From NCBI RefSeq assembly GCF_011605345.1, contig NZ_JAAOXM010000001.1, forward strand, positions 620,001 through 684,000: a DNA stretch of 64,000 nucleotides, given 5' to 3'. A program made the translations under genes and the position numbers. The stretch is from Burkholderia sp. D-99 (GTDB taxonomy: Bacteria; Pseudomonadota; Gammaproteobacteria; Burkholderiales; Burkholderiaceae). A model generated the notes under the pieces. The model had not been told where the DNA came from, searched no databases, and saw only the letters and a program-made list of their open reading frames with translations. Below are positions 36,909 through 45,100 of the stretch, piece after piece (position 1 is the first letter of the stretch; each line of letters starts with the position of its first letter).

Positions 36909-37655
36909 ATGAAGACAACGATTACCCTCCGGATGCTGGCCCGCCTTGCACTCCTGCCGGCGTCCTTCTGGTTCGCCGGCGCCGTACACGCCGCCTCCTT
37001 CAATTGCCATCTGGCCAGACACCCGACGGAGCAAACGATATGCGCGGTCCCGGAGTTGTCGAAACTCGACGATCAGCTCGCGATCGCGTGGTCGCTTGCG
37101 CCGCAACGCGTTGACCGGTCGCACGGCGACTCCGGCCTCAATGAATTGAAGAGCTATCAGCGTGGCTGGCGAATCCAGCGGGACGCCTGCGGACAAGACG
37201 TCGACTGCCTGCGCACCAGCTATCTCCGGCGGCTGCAGCAGCTTTCCCAGACCAACCCCGACATCGTGCGCGACATCAACGACTTCCATTGGTCGCAAAC
37301 CTGGACACTCCTGGAGATTTCGTCCAAGCCGTTGCCGCGCAACCGCGGCGGAATCATCATGATTCTTGTCAATCCGTATGCCGATGCAGCACGGCTGACA
37401 TTCAACGCATCGTCATGGAACGGTGAAAACAGCGGACGGGAATACAAGGCCGACGCCGTCGTGCGGGCCGACGGCAAGGCATTCCACGTTGGCGCCGACG
37501 GCTGCCAGCTCGATTTCGCCATTCACGGCGCGCAGATGGAAGTCGAACAGCGCGGTCAGTGCGGGAACGTGCTCGGCCACGGCAGCGACGTGGATTTTCA
37601 GGGCACGTATATCGACGAGGAGCACGCGCCGAACAAAGGCTTCGAATTTGAATGA
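36909..37655 (+). CDS. Exported protein with LprI-like N-terminal domain
   Basis: 248 residues. A signal peptide (ALLPASFWFAGAVHA) precedes a short Cys-containing domain: FNCHLARHPTEQTICAVPELSKLDDQLA, the LprI/DUF1311 pattern. LprI-like proteins include periplasmic lysozyme inhibitors. The C-terminal ~110 residues are beta-rich and not assigned. It starts 31 bp after the WGR-DUF4132 gene and may be co-transcribed. Confidence 0.8.
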   Translation: MKTTITLRMLARLALLPASFWFAGAVHAASFNCHLARHPTEQTICAVPELSKLDDQLAIAWSLAPQRVDRSHGDSGLNELKSYQRGWRIQRDACGQDVDCLRTSYLRRLQQLSQTNPDIVRDINDFHWSQTWTLLEISSKPLPRNRGGIIMILVNPYADAARLTFNASSWNGENSGREYKADAVVRADGKAFHVGADGCQLDFAIHGAQMEVEQRGQCGNVLGHGSDVDFQGTYIDEEHAPNKGFEFE

Positions 37656-37743
37656 CCGACTGAACCGCACGTCTTCAAGCCGCCCGACCGTCCGCCTCGG
37701 CCATGCCGATATCGCACATTCTTCCGTTCCTGCAGCGCCAACC

Positions 37744-38793
37744 ATGACGCAACTGCCCCCTGAACTCCTTGCCGTCCTGCACCGGCCCGTACTCGACGAA
37801 GCCGATCTCTTCACGCTGGACGATTTCTTCGAACTGACCGAAGTCGACGCATTGCGTGCGCAGGCGCAGGACCGTACCCGCGCCGATGCCATCCTGCACG
37901 CTTGTGCGGCCGAGCTGCCGGTGCTGCATCCGAATCGTGCGGCGTTGCTGGCGTTGCTCGGTGGCGCGATCGTCGAGAGCGGGGCCGATCCGCGCATCCT
38001 GTTTCCGGCCGCGCTGGCGCGGCTTGGGGCGTGGCTGCCTGAACTTGCGCCGTATTGCGCAAGGGCAGTCGAGGATGACGACGATGAAGCCACCGACGAC
38101 GAACGGCGCGACTGGCACGTGGCCCGGCAGCGGCTCGATGCACTCGACGGGCGACAGGGCCGGGAAGTCGACGCGCTGCGGGATGCGGTCGATACGCTCG
38201 TCCTGCCGCTGATGGCGATGCTGATGCGCGATCGCGACAATCACCGCGATCTTGTCGCCGACACTGCGCTGCAGGCGTTGCTGGACCGGATGGCCGACAA
38301 CGACAGTTTGCCGTTCGAGCAGTTGCACTTTCTGTGCGCCGCGTCGGCATTGAGCTACGAACCGGAGTGCGTCGTCGTGCTGCCGGCTTCCGGCACGGGC
38401 TTCGTCGCCAGCGCGCATGCGGTCAATAACACGTTCCACGCGTTCACGCTGCTGCAGCGCCTGATCGGTGAGCATGCGCGGACGCTGCGCGTGGGCAAGC
38501 CGATCGCGCCGAGGAGCGGCGACGAAGAGCAGGACACCTCGGAGTTTCACTGGCTGCGGGGGCATGCGTACGCGAACGGCGTGCTGGTCGACAACCTGGC
38601 GCTCGCATGGGGCGAAGCGTCGTTGCGCAGCCACCGCAAGCACGGCAAATGCGTGCTGATCGCGCTGGAGACGGAAGAGGGTATCCGGAGGAGCTGGGAC
38701 GGCTTCAACGGTGTGTGCCATCCGGCGCAGAACCCGTCTGTGACGCTGGTGCGTTTCCTGTCGCCGGAGGAAGTGGCGGCGTATCTGGTTTGA
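37744..38793 (+). CDS. Unknown soluble protein downstream of the WGR gene
   Basis: 349 residues beginning MTQLPPELLAVLHRP. The start gives a coherent helical protein, while the frame upstream is out-of-frame background. An acidic stretch (VEDDDDEATDDERRDW) lies near residue 120, and the C-terminal third holds the possible globular segment SEFHWLRGHAYANGVLVDN. No family was recognised. A transposase remnant begins only ~5 bp after its stop codon, so it sits at the edge of the scar zone. Its place after the WGR and LprI-like genes hints at a linked role, unproven. Confidence 0.65.
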   Translation: MTQLPPELLAVLHRPVLDEADLFTLDDFFELTEVDALRAQAQDRTRADAILHACAAELPVLHPNRAALLALLGGAIVESGADPRILFPAALARLGAWLPELAPYCARAVEDDDDEATDDERRDWHVARQRLDALDGRQGREVDALRDAVDTLVLPLMAMLMRDRDNHRDLVADTALQALLDRMADNDSLPFEQLHFLCAASALSYEPECVVVLPASGTGFVASAHAVNNTFHAFTLLQRLIGEHARTLRVGKPIAPRSGDEEQDTSEFHWLRGHAYANGVLVDNLALAWGEASLRSHRKHGKCVLIALETEEGIRRSWDGFNGVCHPAQNPSVTLVRFLSPEEVAAYLV

Positions 38794-38797
38794 CGCG

Positions 38798-38851
38798 TCG
38801 GGGCGAAATCGGCGTAGAGATCGCGGATGATCGACAGCCTCCGGACAGTGA
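38798..38851 (-). pseudogene. Transposase fragment (echo of the 41044-41568 transposase)
   Basis: About 54 bp on the minus strand encode LSIIRDLYADFAP, which parallels LSLIRDRYADFGP in the transposase remnant at 41044-41568. The nucleotides align closely (GAAATCGGCGTAGAGATCGCGGATGA versus the same with GCG). It is too short to be functional and lies right after the unknown 349-aa gene. Confidence 0.6.
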
Positions 38852-38956
38852 TGAAACGCACCATCGACCCGTGCGCAGATGCTGGGCAGGATCAGGGCGT
38901 TCATCAGTATCCTTGTGGAGCAGCGCAAGAAAATTGCGGATTCGGGTGCTTTGTAG

Positions 38957-39148
38957 TCTGCCGGAACTCGACTGGATGACGTGCAAGTCCGCGATGGCAT
39001 CCTGAGCTTCGGCTCGGTCATGCTTTACGGTGGCCTGGCAGCATGGCTGCTGGCCGCCGTCAGTTTTGCGATCTTCGGCTCTGCCGGTTCACCCTCGAGA
39101 GCACTTGATGTGATTTGGAATCCTGATGATGACCGGGAGTTGAACTGA
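38957..39148 (+). pseudogene. C-terminal remnant of a membrane protein
   Basis: This frame is open for ~63 codons after a stop and reads VMLYGGLAAWLLAAVSFAIF then a soluble tail ending DVIWNPDDDRELN. It has one clear hydrophobic helix and a plausible natural C-terminus but no convincing start or ribosome site. It looks like the 3' end of a gene truncated by the rearrangements here. The rest of the 38794-39238 gap holds the transposase fragment and no other gene. Confidence 0.45.
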
Positions 39149-39238
39149 CAGGCTTCGACGCGATCACGCTTCGATGCAGCAATCCATACTGCATTGAAGC
39201 GCTGCATCTTCACGCATTGCGTGCCGGCGTTGGGCGCT

Positions 39239-39700
39239 TCAGGTGTTGACAACCTTTGCCGCGGTCACGGTCACTTCGACCAGCCAGCCGGGCTCGACCA
39301 GCCGCACCACCTGGGCGCGCGTGCGAGTGGGCAAATTCGGCTGCGCCGCCGACCCGAAATGGTCGCGATAGACCGTGGAAAAAGCGTCGAAGTTCGGCAT
39401 GTCGTCATTCGCCGGATCAGCGACGAACAGCGCCTGTACCGTGACGATATCGCCAAGTGCATACCCCTTGGCTTCCAGGATCTGCCGAATCTGGTCCAGT
39501 ACGCTTCTTGTCTGCGTTTGCATGTCGCCGAAGTACTCGACCGTAAGCGGCCCGGCTTCCCGATTGCATGGCAATGCGCCGACGCCGCTCAACGTAATGG
39601 TTTTTGCACCCGCAGGAACTTCGATCGCCTCCGAGAATTCCCGAGCCCAGGATTCCTTGATGGACAGGGGCGTCGGGTGTCGCAAGATGGCATCGTTCAT
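39239..39700 (-). CDS. RidA-family protein
   Basis: 153 residues with the RidA/YjgF/UK114 fold: DMQTQTRSVLDQIRQILEAKG, ALGDIVTVQALFVAD and the C-terminal PTRTRAQVVRLVEPGWLVEVTVTA. The arginine in PTRTRAQV corresponds to the substrate-carboxylate-binding arginine of imine deaminase RidA members. These enzymes hydrolyse reactive enamine/imine intermediates. It is divergent from the LysR gene and shares the intergenic region with the T-N11-A box, so it is probably the regulated target. Confidence 0.88.
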   Translation of the reverse strand: MNDAILRHPTPLSIKESWAREFSEAIEVPAGAKTITLSGVGALPCNREAGPLTVEYFGDMQTQTRSVLDQIRQILEAKGYALGDIVTVQALFVADPANDDMPNFDAFSTVYRDHFGSAAQPNLPTRTRAQVVRLVEPGWLVEVTVTAAKVVNT

Positions 39701-39823
39701 TTCAGGCTCCGGATTGGATCTCACGGTTTCAGGCAACGACAGTCATGTCGATCGTGTGCCGCATGCGTCAGCGACCGGCAACAGGCCGGATGATAAGTGG
39801 CCGTCGGCGATCCAAAAAGTGAA

Positions 39824-39836
39824 TTAATTAGATTAA
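39824..39836. promoter_or_regulatory. T-N11-A LysR box between ridA-like and lysR genes
   Basis: TTAAT at 39824-39828 and ATTAA at 39832-39836 flank a 3-nt centre, giving a perfect T-N11-A palindrome. It lies 105 bp before the LysR start and 124 bp before the RidA start. This is the classic binding site of a LysR regulator controlling itself and the divergent gene. It stands out as an AT-rich island in GC-rich DNA. Confidence 0.75.
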
Positions 39837-39940
39837 ACCGTTCGACAGCATCGATCGATGTCGCTACGCTGGCGCAATCGACTTACACGCTCGCTCGAGC
39901 GTGACCGGGCAGCATCGTGAAGAAACCACGTCAGGTACCT

Positions 39941-40822
39941 ATGGAATTGCGGCACCTTCGCTATTTTCTGGCCATCGCTGAATTGAACAACCTGTCGCGG
40001 GCCGCCGAAACGATGTACGTCGCGCAATCCACGCTGTCGCACGCGCTGCATCAGCTCGAAGAGGAATTGGGCACGCCGCTGTTCGACAGGGTGGGGCGCA
40101 GCATTCGGCTCACGCAGGCAGGGCGCATTTTTCGCGACTATGCCGCGCGGACATGCAACGAAGCGATGCACGCCAAACGGGCCGTGCAGGAGCTCAACGC
40201 ACTCGAGGCAGGTGTCTTTACCCTCGGTGCCATCCCGGTGTTTCCGATTTCATTTCTGCCTGGTGCGGTCGCGACCTTCAATCAGCGCTACCCGAAAGTT
40301 CAGATTGCGGTTCGGGATCTCCTGGCCGCGGAGCTGGAGGAAAACCTCGCATTGGGCGCGCTTGATCTCGGCATCGCGTTTCATCCAGCGTCGCGGGACG
40401 ATGTCGAATCGGAGTATCTGTTCACGGAGCGACTGGTACTGGCGGTCGGCCGGAGTCATCCTCTCGCGAAGAAGCGCCGGATCCAGTGGAAAGCGCTTGA
40501 TGCGATCCCGTTGGCACTGCTCACGTCGAGATTTTCGACGCGCATCCTGATCGAGCAGACGTTCAGGGATGTCGGCGCGTGTCTGCAGGTCGCGGTAGAA
40601 ATGGATACTGCCGAGTCGCTTCTCGCCGTCGCGGCCGAGGGGCAGCTCGCAACCATCGTCCCGGAAAGCGCCGGAGCGCGCTTCGAACACGTCAATCTGT
40701 TGCGCATAACGGGCCCGGAGTTGTCGCGTGATCTGGGCCTGCTGTGGTCGAAAAGAACCGGCCGAACCCGTGCGGCGAGCCTGTTTGCAGATATGTTGAG
40801 GAGCCTGTCCAGCGTCGGGTAG
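39941..40822 (+). CDS. LysR-family transcriptional regulator
   Basis: 293 residues. The N-terminal HTH reads MELRHLRYFLAIAELNNLSRAAETMYVAQSTLSHALHQLEEELG, the LysR consensus. The C-terminal effector domain shows the expected start GVFTLGAIPVFPISFLPGAV. An upstream in-frame ATG would add eight residues (MKKPRQVP); the shorter start gives the usual MEL N-terminus. It faces a RidA gene across a T-N11-A box, suggesting control of that gene. It is immediately followed by IS remnants. Confidence 0.92.
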   Translation: MELRHLRYFLAIAELNNLSRAAETMYVAQSTLSHALHQLEEELGTPLFDRVGRSIRLTQAGRIFRDYAARTCNEAMHAKRAVQELNALEAGVFTLGAIPVFPISFLPGAVATFNQRYPKVQIAVRDLLAAELEENLALGALDLGIAFHPASRDDVESEYLFTERLVLAVGRSHPLAKKRRIQWKALDAIPLALLTSRFSTRILIEQTFRDVGACLQVAVEMDTAESLLAVAAEGQLATIVPESAGARFEHVNLLRITGPELSRDLGLLWSKRTGRTRAASLFADMLRSLSSVG

Positions 40823-41043
40823 GTGGTTGCTAGGTGACGTATGAAGCGCTTGAGCATGGCTTCGTGCTGGACGATCGGCAGCGGCGATGCCGGCAAACGC
40901 CAGTTGATGATCCCGCTCAGGTCCCTGCACGGCATCGCGGCGAGAGAAGGGCATCGATGCCCGCCGGCGTTTCGATTCGATACCCGTTGAGAAGCTGCGC
41001 CGTATGGCCATTGTCAGTCGGCTCGTCGCGTCGTCCACATACA

Positions 41044-41568
41044 TCAGGCTGGCGCGCGTTCCTCGAACCATCGATGGTCGCTGCCGTCGATCTGGATCAG
41101 TTCGCCCAGACACGCCCGGCGCGCTCTCGGCTGATAAACCTTCGGCGGTCGCTGCCGACGCGGCACCCATAAACCTGCCTCCGTCATGAGCTTCCTGACT
41201 GTCTCCTTGGCCAGCCGAATGCCGTGGCATTCCCAGAGCTTCTCGCAGGCCAGTGTCGGTCCGAAATCGGCGTAGCGATCGCGGATGAGCGATAGCGCCC
41301 GGTCGACAATTACCGCGTCCAGCCGGTTGTTGCTGGGCCTCGCATACCGTCCCGACACGAGACCCTGAGGCCCGTGTTCTCGCAGCCGGGCGACCAGTCG
41401 GCGAATCTGTCGTGTCGTCAGTTCCAGCCGTTCTGCCGCGCAGCCAGGCTTCAAGCCCAAATCCACCACGGCCTGGATTACCTTCAGACGGTCGAGTTCT
41501 CGCATGTTCAATGTCACCAGAGCTGTTCGGTGCATCGCAGGCTCCATGATCTGACGGGGAGCCGGCAA
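41044..41568 (-). pseudogene. Truncated, frameshifted DDE transposase (ISNCY/IS481-like)
   Basis: The frame encodes an HTH (LERLELTTRQIRRLVARLREHG), then LSLIRDRYADFGPTLACEKL and the start of an rve catalytic domain (IQIDGSDHRWFEERAPA), then a stop. The continuation SLMYVDDATSRLT is in another frame just downstream, so the gene is frameshifted. The rest of the catalytic domain is missing. It is a decayed insertion sequence. Region 40823-41043 holds no intact gene. Confidence 0.8.
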
Positions 41569-41583
41569 GCTTACCGAGGTCCA

Positions 41584-41624
41584 AACACGACATTTCTAAA
41601 TGGCTAGAACACGACATTTCTAAA
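41584..41624. repeat. Direct repeats at the IS terminus
   Basis: Two identical 17-nt copies, AACACGACATTTCTAAA, at 41584-41600 and 41608-41624 with a 24-bp period. They lie ~20-60 bp upstream of the transposase start on the minus strand. Multiple short terminal repeats are typical of IS481/ISNCY-type ends, so this is likely the left end of the IS. Confidence 0.65.
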
Positions 41625-41641
41625 AAGCTACTACAACACAA

Positions 41642-41669
41642 ATTATCGATAATTCACGTTATGTCAAAT
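41642..41669. other. Xer/dif-like sequence (tentative)
   Basis: The 28-bp sequence ends in TTATGTCAAAT, one mismatch from the XerD-binding half of the consensus dif site (TTATGTTAAAT). After a 6-bp spacer the other half reads ATTATCGATAA, which keeps only the outer ATAA of the XerC half. A perfect 14-bp palindrome AATTATCGATAATT (41641-41654) overlaps it. It sits between the IS remnant and the Rhs immunity gene. Chance AT-rich resemblance is possible. Confidence 0.3.
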
Positions 41670-41774
41670 TATAAATCGACACGGGCGACGGCTTCCAAGG
41701 TCCGTCGCTCATGTTCCGATGTGGGCGGCTGTCGCAGCAATCCGGCTGCGGCAACCGCCTTTTCTGTGGGCTAC

Positions 41775-42185
41775 CTACGCGGAATCGTCTTTTCGATACA
41801 AGGCCCGATACTCTTGCAGAACCTGAAAATCCTCGTCATCCTCGCTCAACTGAAAGTCGTCCAGGAGTCCGCCGCTCTCATCCCAGCTTTTCTCCCACAG
41901 GGTGATGCCATATTCATATTCGCCGTCCTCGGCAAGCTGGCCATTCTTATGCCATTCACGTGCACGTCCATGGAGTACGCCCTTGAAGAAGGTCGCTTCC
42001 CGCATTGGTCGCCCCGGCTCGTACCACTCTTTCGTTGTACCCCACTGCAATCCCTGGCGGATTTCCGTTTCTGATTTTTCCCATCCGTCTCGGAGCGTAT
42101 AAGAAATTCCGGAAAACGGCTCGCCATCGAGATAATAGAGACCGTCTCCGGGATACTCGAGTTGACTGGAAAGAATGCGTTGCAT
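41775..42185 (-). CDS. YwqK-family/MORN-repeat immunity protein for the Rhs toxin
   Basis: 136 residues with MORN_2/YwqK-type repeats: GLYYLDGEPFSGISYTL, IRQGLQWGTTKEWYEPGRPM and GVLHGRAREWHKNGQLAEDG. It lies 13 bp after the Rhs stop on the same strand, the canonical position of an immunity gene. The DNA here is visibly less GC-rich than the T6SS genes. Bacillus YwqK protects against YwqJ, and the Rhs C-terminus here is a YwqJ-like deaminase, so the pair is coherent. It should act in the cytoplasm. Confidence 0.85.
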   Translation of the reverse strand: MQRILSSQLEYPGDGLYYLDGEPFSGISYTLRDGWEKSETEIRQGLQWGTTKEWYEPGRPMREATFFKGVLHGRAREWHKNGQLAEDGEYEYGITLWEKSWDESGGLLDDFQLSEDDEDFQVLQEYRALYRKDDSA

Positions 42186-42198
42186 CAGGAAGTACCTC

Positions 42199-45100
42199 TT
42201 AGTCGGTTAGAGCAATAATACCGTCAGTAATTGGCTTGCAGTTGTCGCATCGAGGCATGGGCTCGCCAGCGTCTGCCTTGTCCATTTCCGTGCGAACATT
42301 ATAGACAGCCAACTCGTTGAGTTGGGCATCAGGCCGTGCCTCCAACGCTTGGTTGGCCGCCTGTACTTCGGAGTGCGAACCCGGGATGCCTTTGTTTCGC
42401 GTCCACCCAGGATTGTTTGGATATGGGGAAGGACTTTTTTCCTCGTTGGCGATCGCGACTTTTTCAGTCTGCTCCTTGAGCGGTGAACGCAGCCCACGCG
42501 GTCGCTTTCCGGTGTTCTGTCCGTAGTAGATGGCACCCGTTGTCAAGTCCTTCACAACCGAAAGACATGGCCCCATCGTCGTGTCGCCGGTCTTCAAGAC
42601 AGTCCCGTCGTCGAGCGTGACCGTTCGGTCGCCTCGAGCATTGGCATCCTTCATCTTCTGCCAGGCAGCTTGTGCGAGTGCCCCAAGCTCTTGCCGAAGC
42701 ACGTCGAGGTCGTGCTCGCTGTGTGAGGGCGCGTCGTGTGCTTTCTCGGTTTCGGCACCCTTTTTCTTGTTGTCTGCGACTTCTTCGCCGAGGCTGGATC
42801 CGCAACCACTTTCCGCCAACCCCAGAACGTCCACCTTGACGATCGGATTGGCCGAATACGCATATAAATTGATGCCGCCTGCCTGTCCGGCGGGATCCGA
42901 TTGCAGGTAGCGCCCGAGTATCGGACTGTAAGATCGAAACCGATTGGAATGTATGCCGGCTTCGACGTCATGGTAATGACCGGGAAAGCGCAGATCGTAG
43001 TCGATCAAGCTTTCTTTTGAAACGGAAATGGCACCGTATGGATCGATATCGTCGGGTTTCCAGACGACGCCGCGTTCTTGATTCGTGATCAGGTCGGGCA
43101 GTCCAACCTGATTGTGCTGGAGAAAATAAGCTATTCCGCTACTCGGCTCTGCATCCACGGATTCGTAGTCGATGAGCATGAACGGAACATAGGCGGTTTC
43201 GCACGGGTATACGTATAGACGCAGGCGTCCGTCCGGCCTCCTCTCGGCTACAAGGCGGTCGTCGTCCCAAAAGAAGTCGGTGCGCTGTTCCCCGATGGAC
43301 TTGTAGATGCGGCGGCACAGTCCGTCATACTCCGCGGCCCAGGAGTGTTGTTGGTCATTCCAATCGATCGCTACCAGCAAGTCCATGCTGTCATAGCGGT
43401 AGACGGTACGACGGTTGTCGCCGGTGATCGTTTCCGCAAGGTGATTTCGGTCGGTGTAGCGGAATATTCCCGTCGCCGCTACCGAGAGTCGGTTGCCTTC
43501 GGTGTAGCGCATCCACGCGCATGTCGACGATGACAGAAGATTCCCGCCCGCGTCATATTGGAAGCGTCGCGCGGGAAATCCGTTGCGAGTTTCGCCAATC
43601 AAGCGGTGCGTGGCGTCGTATTGGTACTCGGTCGTACCCGTTGCACTATCGGTTACGCTTCGCAGTTCCCCCATGGCACTGTATGCATACGTCACACAAT
43701 GCACGGACTCCGGTTGATCCGACACCCATCTGGTTCGTCCGACACATCTACCGTACGCATCGAATGTTTGGAGAATATTTGTGCCGTTGCCGAGGCATAG
43801 CAGAACCTGTCCATCGCGTGAACGCACAAGACGGTGGCTACCGCCCTCTGGCGTATGAATGAGTATTTCGCCATGGCCGACAGATTCATAATGGACGGTA
43901 TATCGATCAAGATAAGTGGTGCGGGCTAGCGATTTTTTGACGTAAACGTGTTCGACGCCCAAGCCATCACGTTTGTCCGAAGTGCGCCGGCCTTGTGAGT
44001 CGTAGGTCAACTTAACGTCGAACCTGTCCGTCGAGGCCTTTGTAATATTCGCGCGCGAATCGTAGTGGTAGGAATGAGTGGCCCCACTCGACAGCATCCG
44101 CTTGCTGTGCAGGCCGTTGTCGCCGATCTCAAAATGGAGCAGCAGATTGCCGCACCCATCCCGCTTTTCGATCAATCGATCACCGGTGTCATATTTATAG
44201 GTTTCGCGCAACACACCGTGCCGCGTTACGCTTTGAATTCGACCTTTGAAATCGTAACGGTAGACGCTCTCGTTGCCATTCGCGTCGACGATCGCAGCGA
44301 TCTCGGCTTTGGCGGTATATCGATACCGGACTGCATTGCCCATCGGTCCCGTCTCGCTTTCACGTAGATTCCAGGACGTGACGTTGTAACGATATGCGCG
44401 CCCGTCCCTGTCTCCCAACTGCACGAGATTGCCCGCAGCATCGTAGTGAAGGCGCTCTGTATGCCCATAAATGTCGGTGCGGCTGATGATGTGCCCGGCT
44501 GCATTGCATTGCTCGGTAGGCGGTGATGTAATTCGGGCGGCTGGAACAGCTGTGGTCGAAACGCTATCGATCTCCGGTGGCAGGAGTATTCGATCTGGCA
44601 GGTTCGATGTTCGAAGCCAGCCATACAACAGTCCAATCGGCGTGGCGGGAACCTTATGCGTAAGGGGATTTGGCAAGGCTGGCGCTTCCTCCCTCGTCGG
44701 CCAACTGTTTCCCCAGCGATCCAGCCGCCCGGTGTTTGCTCCGCGCCGGTCGTATAACCAGCACATCGTGCGTCCGCCGGAATCGATTTCACTCAGAATT
44801 CGGCCGTCGCGACCGGTTAAGCGCTCGGCCGTTCCGCCATATGGGTCGATGATTCGTGTCACCGTACGCGAATTGTCGTACAAGAACGACCACTTGCCTC
44901 CATCGGCACGTGTCACTACGGTGCGGCCCGGTTGGTAGTCGAGCGCGACATGCCACAACCCGTCCTGCCCCCTGCTGTCAATACATCGGTTCTCGTTGTC
45001 GTACTCGTAATAGAACGAGTAACCGTTCGCATCCGTCTCACGGGTCATTCTTCCGTGGGAGTCGTAGCCGTATGACATTTCTGCACCGAGCGGATCAGTT

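Noticed and set aside
34145..37003. 952-residue minus-strand frame opposite the WGR-DUF4132 gene
   Set aside because: Antisense shadow caused by GC-rich third codon positions; no recognisable family.
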